A DNA stretch of 64,000 nucleotides from Atherix ibis (taxonomy: Eukaryota; Arthropoda; Insecta; Diptera; Athericidae), in assembly GCA_958298945.1 (NCBI GenBank), contig OY282610.1, positions 27,478,167-27,542,166 on the forward strand, read 5' to 3'. Each line of letters opens with the position of its first letter. Position 1 is the first letter of the stretch. The notes below the pieces were generated by a model, which made no database searches, had not been told where the DNA came from, and worked only from the letters and a program-made list of their open reading frames with translations. Positions 11,481 through 23,770 of this stretch are shown here, in pieces. Made by a program: the position numbers and the translations under genes.

Positions 11481-12600
11481 CATTAAACAAAATTTTTCTT
11501 AACATCAAAATTATGTAAACAGTTGTCAAGAATAATACATTTCAATAAAACATTGATGGAGCTTTAAATTTAAATAAAGACTTCAAATTAGGTCAATAAG
11601 CATCAGCAGCTTTAAATTTCAATAATACTTAATCACGTGGTCAAGTTTTTTTTAAATAGCATTAAATTAGGTCAACAGTTGTTGAAAATTTTGAAATTAG
11701 GTCAATAGGAAGCAGGAACATCAAATTTAAACAACACTAGTCCGAGTGGACGTCAAATTTTTACATATCAAATTTAGTTAACAGTCGTCGGAAACTTCAA
11801 ATTATAGCAGACTGCACGAAGGAAATTTTTCTTTACTTAAAATTAGGTCAAGCGCTACCAAGAACGTCAAATATAAACTGTGGCAGGCCGCACGGAAGTA
11901 ATTTTCTTAACATTAAATTAGGTCAAACATCACCCTGAATTTAAAATGTAGGCCAATAAGTACAAGGAATCTCAAATCATAATGATACTATACCACGTGG
12001 AGTAATTTTCGTGAACCTCTAAATTAGGTCAATAGTCGCCATTTATGGAATACTGCATGAACGCGATTTTTGTTAACATGAAATGTAAATAATTCCAGAC
12101 CACGCAGAAGAAATTTTAGTCAAATGTAAATAATTCCAGACCACGCAGAAGAAATTTTAGTCAAATGTAAATAATTCCAGACCACGCAAGAAAGTGATTT
12201 TTTTAAACTTATAATTAGGTAGGTCAAAAGGTACCAAGAACGTGAAATGTCAACAGTTCCTTGATGTTGAATCAAAAATTTCAATAAAACTGTAACCAGA
12301 AAAAAATAGCAGATCGCATAGAGGAGATTTGCTTAAACGTGAAAGTAGGTCAACATCCATCATGGATTATTAAATGTAAATTATTTTTTTTTAAATTAAA
12401 TTAGTTCAACGGCCAACAAAAAATTTAAATGTATATTAAGACAAACTCTTTGTAAACATGAATTTAGACCAACAACCGCTAGGAATATCAAATTTACAAT
12501 AAACAAGGTCAAACCGCGCAGACGAGATTTTTTTTTTGACATTAAATTGGGTCAATAGCCGCTGAAATATTCAAATGTAAACAAAACAAATTTCCATAGG
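11481..12600. repeat. diverged monomers of the same satellite superfamily
   Basis: Repeated AGGTCAAxAG, ACTTCAAATTATAGCAGAC and GACCACGxxG(A/G) blocks occur at irregular spacing, without the strict period of the array on the left. CACGTG occurs at 11634 and 11994. Confidence 0.75.
12081..12190. repeat. 41-bp local triplication inside the satellite
   Basis: AAATGTAAATAATTCCAGAC starts at 12081, 12122 and 12163, exactly 41 bp apart. The first two units are identical and the third is cut after ACCACGCA. Confidence 0.9.
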
Positions 12601-14159
12601 CGAATATATGCATATCGTCAGGTCCGATGTCATTTTATTATCGTAAAAATACTTAGCTTATCTTCTCTCTTATAAAATCCCATATTATATTATAAAACAG
12701 AAAATAATAAATTTTAATAAGCAAATAGATTTTTAGTTGAGAAATTTTTTCCTAATAATATATCAGATAAAACTGGGTTTTTTTTTTAATGAAATGATTT
12801 AAAAATATTAATTAATTGCAGCTTTATCGTTCGAGCATAGTACAGATACAATATATTAAAAAAAAGGAAATATTTTAACCGGAAAATATATTTAATACTT
12901 TTTTTAATATTGAAAATGAACCGATAGTAATAAGATAATACAATATAATATGGTATATTGTATTCTATAAAAATGTTCAGGTATTCTTATCTGTAATAAT
13001 TTTAATTTATCTATTTGTATGACGACGTAGTTCAAACTAAGTGCCATTCGAGAAAAAAAATCTATTGATGGTTATTTTTTTTTATATCCGTATCTATCCA
13101 TCAATCATTCATGCGAACAGCTTCTTAATTAATTTTGAAACTCACTTAATACTACAAATCATCATTTGCCAATTAATCATTTCCTTTCCAGCTTGGCTTA
13201 GTGTATAATGTCTTCCTTTATACGCTAAATAATATTTATTGTGCATGAGGTTTTAAGTTATTTCACAAAATTCTACAGAAAACTTATGACCCCAATTTTG
13301 TTAGCATTTCTCCTTATGTCTAAACACCTCTTCCAGGAAGAGGTGGGAGGTGGGCTCTGTTAACCGTAGTCGTATGAAAATATACAATAATTAAACAAAA
13401 AAACTGCAATAGCAAAAATGCAAAAATAAAAAAATAAAAACATTTTAAAAATGCTCCTCAATTGCATCTTTTTAAGATTAGAATCGAAGAAGAAATGTTT
13501 ATAAACAAAACGAAATTGATACATGTTGCTGAGCCTATATATTATGGAAATTCGTCATTCCATGCAATTTTAAATTAATTTTTAATTAAATAACTTAAAT
13601 CCCTTTTCGTATTGAATTTTTTATCAATTATATTACATAAACCATTTTTTTTTATTAATTATTACAAAAAAAATAATATGATAAGACAAAAAAATGCAAT
13701 ATTAAATAAATTTATTAAAAAATTACAAGATTAACACCCATGACTGATGGGAATCAGTATCGCCAAAGATGCCAAAAGCAAAACTTTTCAAATATTAGAT
13801 AATTCAATTTTACAAAGCAATTTATAGAAATACCCAATTTCTATAAAAGAAAAGAAGAAAAAAACAAACAAAAAAACATAATTTTTCTCGAGCATTTTTA
13901 TTTTATGACATAAAATAATCCCCATCAATTGAAGAATGAACAATTTGTGATAAGAAAATGCTATAATATATCTGCTATAGGATTATTGAATAGAAAATAA
14001 TTAAAATCATACTATTATAAATCAAAAGTAACTTAGTTTTTGAATACTTGTACGATATGGTGACAAATGCATTTTCTTAGTAATCACAGTAAGTATTAAG
14101 TAAGGCTTTACATTTTAAATCGTTCAAAAAATTCCATTCAATTTTAAATTTTAATAGAG
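12601..14159. other. AT-rich intergenic DNA
   Basis: Only low-complexity A/T sequence was seen; no gene or repeat was recognised. Confidence 0.5.
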
Positions 14160-15230
14160 TCTGGCATGTGGACTTACTCTGATAAGTTAAGAGAATCCAT
14201 GTTTCTACGTAGTCCTAAGATTATTTTTTTCCAACCGACACTTCCAAGTAAACGAAGTTAATGAACTCTCCAATATCTCTACGATAATGGCTGGTGTTCC
14301 ACAAAGAACTATACTTAGGCCCATGCTCTACAGCATTTACATATCCGATATTCCAATTTGTCCCAATACCTTCTTTGCTACATACGCCGATGATATGGTC
14401 TCTGCCTTAAATCTAGCGAAAATCCCGAATATGCTTCCGAAATTTTCAAATCTCAATTTTGAACCCTCCAGAACTGATTTACCAGATGGAGAGTAAAAGT
14501 TAATCAGCGTAAAACTACCCATGTAACTTTTACTCTCTGTCGTGAACCATTTTATCCCATTTACGAGTATATTAATGGCAGCGCATTACCACAACACACC
14601 GAAGTTCAGTACCTAGCACTGAACTTGGACAAACATATTTTATACTTTTACAGAAAGCCATACCGAAACCAATTTGGACTTACGGAGTAGAAATGCGGAG
14701 TTCTATTGAGCCTTCCAGTTTTCATTGAATCTAAATGTTTGAGTAAAAAATATTTCATAAAATTGTCAATGCTCCTTTTTAGGTTGCTTGTAGTATTTCC
14801 GATTTTCCCCTTTGTATTGGTAATTTGAACTTACAGACTGGAAATCTGGGATTATACTTAGCCCTTCAATTCCTGTTGAATTCAATTTCTTCAATCAAAA
14901 ATACTCCGTACAATTGTCGACACTTCCTTTCATGTTTTTTTGTAATATTTACTTTTTTTTATGTTTAAAATTTGGCTTTATTCCTGTTTTAAAATTTTTT
15001 CAATTCCCGTCATACGTAATGGTTCGTAAAATTTTCGACGCTATATTTTATATCCATAATGATCTCAAAGCCCTTTTGTTTTGGAAGTTATGGTGGTGTC
15101 TCGTTATAAAAAGCTCCATTCCCGTGTCTCCAATCATACTAATTCCCTCGTTCGAGGACTATCATCCACTTCCTTTTCTAAAAACTGCTCATGTGATTTA
15201 CTAAAATATTGAGCACATGCTATAAGGAGA
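14160..15230 (+). pseudogene. Jockey-clade LINE reverse transcriptase relic
   Basis: Translation from about 14248 gives FQVNEVNELSN-x-STIMAGVPQ, then TILRPMLYSIYISDIP and FFATYADDMVSALN, which are RT motif B and the YADD active site (motif C). A frameshift follows. WRVKVNQRKTTHVTFTLCRE (about 14480-14545), a QYLALNLD motif (YLGLxLD in relatives) and KPIWTYGVEM (about 14655-14700) come next, then C-terminal RKIFDAIFYIHNDLKA at about 15020-15075. The order and wording are Jockey clade. Several stops and frame changes show it is dead. It matches the inverted relic at 2091-3500 closely, with the same early frame change after the KPI-WTYG block. Confidence 0.87.
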
Positions 15231-15287
15231 AACTTCAAAGGCTGTTTTACTCACCATATCCTTTCATATTAACTAATACTTTTATTC

Positions 15288-15871
15288 AAATCTACTTGTT
15301 ACTACATTGTATTTGTAGATATATATACAAATTTAATATATCTGCATCTTTTAGTATCTTTTTTTGTTGTTGTTTTGCGAGTTTTTATTTTATGTAGGGA
15401 TACCCTTCTTAGTAAGACAAAGGGTGACAGCGCACAACTTGTCATAGTATCAAACGGATTTAGACCACTGTTGTATAATTATCAACTACTCCACAGCTAT
15501 GTGGTTAATTTTTTTATGATTTATAAATAATTTTATATTGAAAATCCATTAAAATGGCTTCTAGGTGAAAGAATTATAGTTAGCCTAATATATATGGTAT
15601 TCTCTCTGCCACAGTACCAAAATGACCGTTCAGTGTTTTCTTTTGTTTAATATGGCTAACTGTCAAACCACCTGTCATCTGTCAAAGTTTCAATAAGGTT
15701 AGTTATTAAACCAGCTGTCATCTGTCAAAGTTGTATAATTTCTTATGTTTTATAAATAAGTTGTCACTTCTCAAAAGGCAAACTTTTGTTTTATTGCAAA
15801 TTTATCTTAAGTGGATTGAGGGGGGGGGGGGGGTCAGCGGTCGTTTTGGCTAATAGATTTTTCTAAAATTT
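15288..15871. repeat. 584-bp tandem duplication, copy 1
   Basis: It begins AAATCTACTTGTTACTACAT and ends at TTTTCTAAAATT. Read against copy 2, no base difference was found outside a G tract (14 G here, 16 G in copy 2). It contains two CTGTCATCTGTCAAAG boxes about 50 bp apart. No ORF of substance. Confidence 0.93.
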
Positions 15872-16457
15872 AAATCTACTTGTTACTACATTGTATTTGT
15901 AGATATATATACAAATTTAATATATCTGCATCTTTTAGTATCTTTTTTTGTTGTTGTTTTGCGAGTTTTTATTTTATGTAGGGATACCCTTCTTAGTAAG
16001 ACAAAGGGTGACAGCGCACAACTTGTCATAGTATCAAACGGATTTAGACCACTGTTGTATAATTATCAACTACTCCACAGCTATGTGGTTAATTTTTTTA
16101 TGATTTATAAATAATTTTATATTGAAAATCCATTAAAATGGCTTCTAGGTGAAAGAATTATAGTTAGCCTAATATATATGGTATTCTCTCTGCCACAGTA
16201 CCAAAATGACCGTTCAGTGTTTTCTTTTGTTTAATATGGCTAACTGTCAAACCACCTGTCATCTGTCAAAGTTTCAATAAGGTTAGTTATTAAACCAGCT
16301 GTCATCTGTCAAAGTTGTATAATTTCTTATGTTTTATAAATAAGTTGTCACTTCTCAAAAGGCAAACTTTTGTTTTATTGCAAATTTATCTTAAGTGGAT
16401 TGAGGGGGGGGGGGGGGGGTCAGCGGTCGTTTTGGCTAATAGATTTTTCTAAAATCA
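15872..16457. repeat. 584-bp tandem duplication, copy 2
   Basis: This is the second copy directly abutting the first; its only noted difference is the longer G tract near 16403-16419. Its right end leads into an inverted repeat that copy 1 lacks. Confidence 0.93.
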
Positions 16458-16505
16458 AAATAGTCGCATATTTTGATTTTAGAAAAATCCATTAGCCAAA
16501 ACGAG
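16427..16505. repeat. near-perfect inverted repeat at the end of the duplication
   Basis: CGTTTTGGCTAAT-GATTTTTC and TAAAATCAAAAT are followed, after a loop of about 8 bases, by their reverse complement ending ATTAGCCAAAACG. The arms are about 34 bp with one or two mismatches. Confidence 0.88.
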
Positions 16506-16964
16506 CGCTCCTCCTATCAAGGATAGCGTTACGGCCAAGAAACGGTATTTAAACATAATACCACCTTCCTTCCAATGTATTCATTTCAGTACCTGCTTGG
16601 ACTGTATCATTCACAAAACAGTCAGTATGGCTACCTACCTATGAGAAGTGTACACATATCAGCTCCTCTCATAGTCCTCTTCAAAGTACCTCATTTTACA
16701 ACTAATTTTATACCATACCTCATCACCATTCTTCGTCGTACAGAGCTCTTTTCAGCCATCTGTCGTGTTTTCCGCATGAAGCAGGCAAACATTCAATCTA
16801 TTCATCGGTACAATTTCTGCGGTAAGCGGTCTCAACCAGCAGACTGATCCCTCATTTCTCCACACACATTTGTGCAACTACCTGGTCCCACCACATGACC
16901 AGCTACATTCATCATAGGCAGATCGATTTGCTAATAGTCAGTAATCAGTTACAATCTAATTTTC
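16506..16964. other. GC-richer unassigned sequence
   Basis: The composition is less AT-rich than the surroundings and a 90-residue open frame (16575-16847, plus) exists, but it shows no recognised motif. It may be the upstream part of the R1-like relic that follows. Confidence 0.3.
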
Positions 16965-17275
16965 TTAACTGTTGATAGCAAGGCCTACCTAAACCTCTAC
17001 AATCATTTGCAGTAATAGCACCAGGGATCATGGTATCACTCACTTCCAGCCCTAAGACTGTAGCCGCGATGTAGGTATTAAACCATGGCCACCAGATTTC
17101 AGCAAAAGGCCCCTCACTATTGGCCGGGCACGGCGGACGAACCACTGTGTGGCTCCGACTCCCGTGGTACCGTATTGTTTCATTAAAGACACCCGATAAG
17201 TGTGCTTCGCTCCAAAAGAGCTACAGTAGGAACGTTGTAAATTTCTTTGGCACTTCTAGCAAGCTAGATCTTTTA
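16965..17275 (-). mobile_element. diverged 3' UTR relic of the R1-clade element
   Basis: Blocks correspond, in the same order and orientation, to the 3' untranslated part of the R1-like element at 48484-49037: CTACCTAAACCTCTAC-ATCAT-TGCAGT (48649 region), GGCTCC-GA-CCCGTGGTACC (48831 region) and AGCTACxGTA-GGAA-x-TTGTAAATT (48896 region). No coding sequence remains. Confidence 0.7.
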
Positions 17276-17439
17276 GTATAGTCCTTATGAATGATTATTT
17301 GCTGGGCCAGGTTAAGACGTGGGCGCGCTAATCCCCGTAGGCGCTTCTGACGTAGTTCTTGTGGATCATTCTTTCAGAAGGAGCCGCTTATGCAGGGGAC
17401 TAAGGGACAGTGTTATTCGGCCATAATCAATGGCCATAA

Positions 17440-17560
17440 TCAATGATTCAAATATTGAAGGCAAAGACATGAATAATATCGGAGTTCAGCAAGATGGCAC
17501 TGCTGTCCATACATATTAGGAAATCATCGATTTATTAGCCCTGGCAACAATTATACCTTG
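17440..17560 (+). pseudogene. Tc1/mariner-superfamily transposase fragment
   Basis: A short frame reads DMNNIGVQQDGTAVHT, then a stop and EIIDLL. This is the second catalytic block (WFQQDGATCHT...IDLL) of the same DUF4817-associated transposase type seen at 25840-27295 and 50848-51260. Only this block is left. Confidence 0.7.
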
Positions 17561-17689
17561 GAAGCCAAAATGAGTCTCGAGTGATAGTGAAGGCAGTGCT
17601 CTGGATCTACTTAAAGAAGCGGTTAAAAGTATTAATTCATAAGAAATCCTCTTTCGAATAGCAAAAAAATACTCAAAAGTGTCAAGTTG

Positions 17690-18209
17690 CTATTGAAAAA
17701 CCTGATATATGGGGCTCCAAAAATCTACAAATGACTATAACTGAGCCATTGTATCTACGAATAAAGTGTCTGTATGGTGTGCATTTTGATTTGAAAATAT
17801 TATTGGACCATATTTCTTTGGAAATGAAGAAGAAAAGACTTTTTTCCTCAACTTAGAGATTTTAATCCAAATAATATGTGGTTTTAATAAAACGATATTA
17901 TAAGCCTCAAAAAATTTACAAATTTAAGCTTTATTGTGCGAAAAGGTTCAGGACGCATAATTTCAAGTTTTGGTGATGTAAATTTTCCTAGAAGATTTGA
18001 TGTTATTGGATTTTTTTCTTATAAACCCTTATAAGAAAATGTTTATTTATATAATTCTGAAACTTTTAAGGGCCAAATAACAACCCGAAATGTACGAAGA
18101 AGTCTTAAAAAATGTTCACAAAATAATCGAGTCCTGCAAGAAGTCTTGTATATAATAATCATTTAAATAAGATTTTATTTTTATAAATAATGGCAACGTT
18201 TAAGCAATA
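17690..18209 (-). mobile_element. family X copy 2, left fragment (split by a mariner)
   Basis: The element reads in minus orientation. It has the blocks GAGCCATTGTATCT, CGCATAATTTCAAG, CAAATAACAACCCGAAATGT and AATCGAGTCCTGCAAGAAG, and ends with ATAATGGCAACG directly before the mariner. The remaining terminus lies on the other side of the mariner. Confidence 0.8.
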
Positions 18210-19325
18210 TACGAGGTTCGTTCAATAAGTCCTTAGAAAATCCGATAAATTGCGCTCGTAGTGTCGGTAAATATTCTAAGTAGCATTATCGACAGGAAAG
18301 CTGTTAAAATTTCAGCTCGATCCATAGCGTAGGTCAATTTCTATCGTCGATTAAAGTTAACGACATTTATTTGTGCATAACAATGGAAAAAAGCGAGTTT
18401 AGGGCTGTCATCAAACATCTCCATTTGAAAGGCTTAATCCACGATCTGATTTTGAACGATCGGCGAATTAAAGTGCGCGAATTAGTTGAGGCCACGGGCA
18501 TATCACAAGGTACAGTCGCTTCAATTTTGCATGAAAAATTGTCTGTGAAAAAAATTTCGGCAAAATGGGTGCCGCGTTTGCTCTCAGAGGAGAATAAGCG
18601 CAATCGTGTAGTGGACTCTGAGGCTATGTTGGCACTCTTTCATCGCAATTCTGCCGAATTCCTTCGTCGATATGTCACTGTGGATGAAACCTGCATACAC
18701 TACTACACTCCAGAAACGAAACCTGTCATCACAGTGGATTTTCAAGCGTGAACGGGCTCCGAAGAAGGCAAAAACTGTGCCATCGGCCGGCAAGGTGATG
18801 GCCACGGTCTTTTGGGATTCGCAGGGCATCATTTTTATCGACTACTTGGAAAAAGGAAAAATAATAACAGGAGCGTATTACGCGTCGTTATTGCAATGGT
18901 TGAGCGAGGAAATCAAAGAGAAACGCCCCCACCTGAAGAAGGAAAAAATCCTCTTGCATCAGGACAATGCGCGTGTGCACACCTGCGCTGTTTCCATGGC
19001 CAAAATTGTGGAATTGAGAATGGAATTGTTGCAGCATCCCGCTTATTCACCAGATTTGGCCCCGAGTGACTATTTTCTTTCTCCAATCTGAAGAAATGGC
19101 TTGGCGGACGACGGTTCACTTCCAACGAGGACGTCATTGCTCAAACGGATGAGTATTTTGCAGAAGTTCCAAAATCCTATTTTTTGGACAGGATAAAAAT
19201 TTTGGAAAAACGGTTGGAAAAGTGTATAGAGCTAAAAGGAAATTATGTTGAAAAATTAAAAATTTTTTTTTAAAAAAACAGTTTTTTTCCATCTTTTTCT
19301 AAGAACTTATTGAACGACCCTCGTA
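18210..19325 (+). mobile_element. mariner element A1, 1.1 kb, inserted in family X
   Basis: The terminal inverted repeats TACGAGGTTCGTTCAATAAG and, inverted, CTTATTGAACGACCCTCGTA flank the element, and TA is the target as in all Tc1/mariner elements. Left and right flanks are the two parts of one X element. The copy is inactive (see the pseudogene inside). Confidence 0.93.
18383..19256 (+). pseudogene. mariner transposase, broken
   Basis: The frame opens MEKSEFRAVIKHLHLKGL and jumps directly to IHDLILNDRRIKVRELVEAT: about 50 codons of the DNA-binding region are deleted. TVDETCIHYY (first catalytic Asp, with a Cys replacing the usual Trp) is followed by a frameshift near 18720. The next frame carries KILLHQDNARVHT (second Asp) and HPAYSPDLAPSDYF (third Asp, 34 residues on). 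Just after it a one-base deletion (CTTTCTCCAATCTGA) closes the frame, with LKKWLGGRRFTSNEDV in the next frame. Copy 53346-54429 has the same one-base defect at the same place. Confidence 0.92.
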
Positions 19326-19407
19326 CTAAAATAAAATATTTATTAAAATTAATATTTTTATTATAATATATTTAACTTTACTTTCTAAAGCCCAAAATTG
19401 GATAAGT
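19326..19407 (-). mobile_element. family X copy 2, right fragment with terminal repeat
   Basis: After the mariner the X sequence resumes and ends TTACTTTCTAAAGCCCAAAA TTGGATAAG, the inverted form of the X terminus. Confidence 0.8.
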
Positions 19408-20287
19408 GCTTTCTTATGCCCAAAAAAAAAAGGAAAAAATAATCAAATAAAAGTCTGAAAATTTTAAATGGTTTTTTTTTTTATTTAATTAAAATACTTT
19501 CCATGACTATCATCTGGACTGTCATGGAAAGTTTTTTTTAGCAAAAATGAGCACATACGAGTCTACTAAATAAATAAGTTATCGATATTGATAAGTTTAA
19601 AAAATAATATTGTAAAAAATGAAATAAAAAACTAAATTGGAACAGACGAATAATAACAAAAACTAGTACAGCATGCCAAAAAAAAGAACAAACATTAAAC
19701 AAACCGAAATGGGCAATATTAATTGCATAAATATGTTAACAATTCTTTCAAAATAGATACGAGTAGTCTCAAAAAGAAAATTATTTAATTACACTCGTAC
19801 AATAAGTAGTAAATATTTAATTTATCTTTTTTTTTTTTATAAATCTTTCTAGTTATTTTACTCTTTAAATTTTTTTAAGAAGATTTCTTCTTATATCCGC
19901 AATCGAAAATTAATTATTTCGAATAGGAATAAAATTAAATAAAAAACAAACGAAATAAAAATATTATAAAAAATTTAATGTAATTAAATAGTCATCTGCC
20001 TCATACTATCTATCAATCATTGTATATTTATTATATCAAATATCTTTTTTGGTAGAAAAAAAAAAAAACTACAATATTATTAATAATAATAACAATTTAT
20101 TTTTGGCCATCTTCTTCTACTTAAAAATATTTAAAAGTATCTTTGGTGGTGAATTTCAATGCAATCTTAGACATCTACTGAACATGTGAGGATGTCGATG
20201 CTTATGTACAATATTTTCAAATGTAATGTCTTATTAATCAATTTAGGCCAATGTCAATTTGAATATGTGTAAGTGCACATATACACG

Positions 20288-20318
<31 letters not shown>

Positions 20319-21180
20319 TACTTCACTAAGCGTTAATGTGTAGTATTTTTGATTGTTGTATAATAGCGGCAAGCTGGGTGGAAAAGATTTTTTTGTTGTT
20401 GTCTTTTTCAAGTATATCCAAGTTTATAGTAGCAGCAATTTATAGTATTTATTATAGTTGATTGTGTGTATAGACTAGTACAGTTGAACATGCCCCAATA
20501 TGATAAAGATACACATCTATACACTTGCAAGTGCTTAACCACAAGCTTCTTGTTTATGTGACAATATCAGATATCATTTATTATAAGTATATTGACTGGC
20601 TGCTGACTGCTTTTTAAAATATTATAAATTTACTGACTTTAAGTAGTACTATTGAAACGAGTACATATAAGGATAAGTTGATGTGGGACATTTAACATTT
20701 TATGCAATACGTCTAAATGAGCACAAGTTCGGAGAACATATTTTCAAACGAAACTCAATTAAAAGCCATTCATCAAACTAACCGCAATCCATCAGATTTT
20801 TCCTCAATTAATAGTCTTAGACAAATTTAGCAATATGTTCATATTTACATACGGAATGTAAAACAACAAAAAAAAGATATAATGCAACAACAACAAAAAA
20901 ATTTGTTATTGATAGATATAAAAGTAAATTAATTAAATCTCAAAAATATATTATACTTATTTAAGCGAATTTATTTAGATAGTAATTAATATTTATTAGG
21001 CTTTAAGATAATTTTTTTTTCATTTTCTCTGCAAATATTGGCCAAACACACGCCACAGTAAAGAAATTAGAATAACTAATGCTCTTTTTGGATTCTATTC
21101 ACTCGGTATTTGTATCAGTATGTCAAAAGCAAGATTAAGACAAGCCGAGACAATAGTAAATCATAGCATCAGGCTAGCCG
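19408..21180. other. AT-rich intergenic DNA
   Basis: No gene was recognised. A small perfect hairpin, CTTTCCATGAC with its complement, lies at 19499-19531, and homopolymer A/T runs at 19830, 20057 and 20289-20318. Confidence 0.5.
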
Positions 21181-21189
21181 ATGGAGCAC

Positions 21190-22480
21190 ATCGAATATCT
21201 CTGGTGGAATCCAAACTAATCGAAACTGGTCGAAAATCAATCTTTCGCCATTTTCAAAAATCCCATCTGAACCTGATTAAATAGAATCTGTGCCTTCATA
21301 ATCTACGCTTTTATACTTTAATCTAAAGTAGCTTCATAATCCCCCTCCCCCCCCCCCCCACTTAGCACATCTGAACTGGTAGAAAATCTATCTTTTGCCA
21401 TATTCAAAAAGCCCATCCTAACCTGATTAAAAAGAAATTCTGCTTTAATAATCTACGCTTTTATACTTTAATCTGAAGTGTCTTCACCATCCTACCCCCC
21501 CCCTCCCACTTAGCACATCTGAACTGGTCAAAAAAGCTATTCTGAACTGGTAGAAAATCTATCTTTTGCCATATTCAAAAAGCCCATCTTAACCTGATTA
21601 AATAGAATCTCTGCCTTCATAATCTAAGCTTTTATACTTTAATCTAAAGTATCTTCATAACCCCCCCCCCCCCCTACTTAGCACATCTAAACTGGTCGAA
21701 AATCTATCTTTTGCCATATTCAAAAAGCCCATCCTAACCTGATTAAAAATAAATTCTGCTTTCATAATCTACGCTTTTATACTTTAATCTGAAGTGTCTT
21801 CACCACCCTACCCTCCCCCCCCCCCACTTAACACATCTGAACTGGTCAAAAAAGCTTATCTGAACTGGTCGAAAATCTATCTTTTGCCATATTCAAAAAG
21901 CCCATTCTAACCTGATTAAAAAGAATTTCTGCTTTCCTAATCGAGCCCTTCATACTTTAAACAAAAGCTTAATTATACCCCCCACCCAAATAAAAAAAAA
22001 TTATTCTTCGTCCCCTGATGGAGCAAATCGCATATCTCTAGTGGAATTTATTTTAATCGAAACTGGTCGAAAATCTATCTTCCGCCACCTTCAAAAAGTC
22101 CATATTAACCGGATTAAAAAAAATCTCTGCTTTCCTAATCGACAGCGTCATACTTTTATCAAAAGCTTCATTATACACCCCCTCCCGCTCATCCCCCCAA
22201 CAAATTATTGTTCGTCCCTTGATGGAGCAAATCGCATATCCATTTTAATCGAAAACTGGTCGAACATTTATCTTTTGTCATCTTCAAAAAGCCCATATTA
22301 ACCTGATTAAAAAGAATCTCTGCTTTCCTAATGGACCCCTTCACACTTTAATCAAAAGCTTCATGATCTGTCCCAACTCAAAAAATGGAGCACATCGCAT
22401 ATTTCAGGTGAAATCCATATTAGCCGAAACTGGTCGAAAATCTATCACCACGAAAACTAATTATTCACCACCGTTCCTGT
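21190..22480. repeat. tandem array with C-tract linkers, about 146-200 bp units
   Basis: The block GAACTGGTxGAAAATCTATC recurs near 21225, 21374, 21546, 21690, 21864, 22062, 22255 and 22430. Each is followed by CCATATTCAAAAAGCCCAT, TAACCTGATTAAA-AGAAT-TCTGC and a variable C-rich tract (C7 to C14). Later units (22020 onward) also carry GATGGAGCA-ATCGCATAT. The open frames at 22041-22659 are by-products of the array. Confidence 0.88.
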
Positions 22481-23770
22481 TAATTTCTCACCACAAAATT
22501 AATTTCTCCATTCTCCCTCTCGATTTCTACATTTTTCACAAAACTAACACCTCCTATCCCCTTTCAATTAAACAAAATCTGAAACTGTACTTCGTTGACT
22601 ATATCTTTTTTGGTCATCGAAACTTTTTGGCTGCTGTAGCATCAGCCCTACTGTCCTGAAAACCATTTGTTGCCCATCGAGTGACCCAGTACTTCATCAT
22701 AGCCTACTTTTTAATAAAAGTGTTGAGTTGCATTTGGTGCTGGGGCATGTGGAAATTTTGGCTGATAAGTTGAAACGTTAGATCCTAAAAATCCGAACTG
22801 CTCTCGTGCTCACAGTTGCCCATAATCTATCTTGTCTACTAAGCGTCACGTTTTTATCACCTCATTGGTAAATCACCAATAAATCAGTCTTTTTTAACTG
22901 ATAATCCAGATTAATCATACTCCTTTTATTTTATTTTGGCAACATCAGCCATCCTCTACACCAAACCCTGTGCCACTTAGTTCACCATCACTCCCATAAT
23001 ATATACGAATGTCATTTGCTCCACAAAAACTGAAGTCGCAAAAAGGCTTCATTTTTGTGGTGCTATAAAGTGGCCCGTGAAAAATATCTCACAGTTCTTA
23101 CACACAAGCAAATATTGGCCAATCTCCGAAAAATTACTCTACTCGATAGCCATTCTAAGATTCTGGGCAGGGGCTCCGGACCTCACTTACCCATAATTTT
23201 CACTTCGATAATAAACTTTGTCCTTCCTGTGGTTTTATAGAAGCTTTCAAAATCTTATAGAATTTTGCATAAGAATCCCTTCATTGAGAAGCTTTCAAAA
23301 TCGCACTTACGTTCGACCACTTTCATTAGGGAAGCTTGCTTTGCCCGCCAGCATAAAAAATGAAATCCCCAAATCACCTCGGGGTTGTGATGCTACAGAA
23401 TGACCTCTAGTTATTCAGATATCTTATAAACAAATAAACATTGGCCAATCCCCAGAAAATTACTCTACACGATAGCCTTTCTGAAAGGATGGGCAAAAAA
23501 ACTTCTAAAGAGTCGGATTGGTTATATCTCGCCATTCCCAATATTTTTTAATTAACCCAAAATTCCTTCTGATACAAGACTCCCTTTATTGTGAAGCTTC
23601 TAGTCCCAATTATTCTCTTTGCAAGGCTTTTTTCACAAATTTATTAAACTCTACAAAATTATAAACTTCTAATGGCTCCTGTCCCTCCAACTTACGTTGG
23701 ATCAATTTCATTAGGGAAGCTGATAATGCCAACTCGTGTCGCTAATGAATTACAAATTAATTTGAAACGT
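22481..23770. repeat. degenerate repeats, about 330-bp spacing
   Basis: ACAAGCAAATATTGGCCAAT...AAAATTACTCTACxCGATAGCC occurs at about 23103 and 23432. CTTACGTT-GA-C-A-TTTCATTAGGGAAGCT occurs at about 23307 and 23691. The two blocks belong to one diverged unit seen twice. 22481-23050 shows nothing recognisable. Confidence 0.6.

Noticed and set aside
15288..16457. Long terminal repeats of an LTR retrotransposon
   Set aside because: The two copies abut directly without an internal region, and no primer binding site or polypurine tract was seen; a tandem duplication fits better.
16575..16847. 90-codon frame with some hydrophobic residues
   Set aside because: No family motif, no splice context, next to an R1-like relic; described only as unassigned sequence.
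22041..22659. Two plus-strand frames of 86 and 98 codons
   Set aside because: They lie within the C-tract tandem array and its edge and repeat with the unit.
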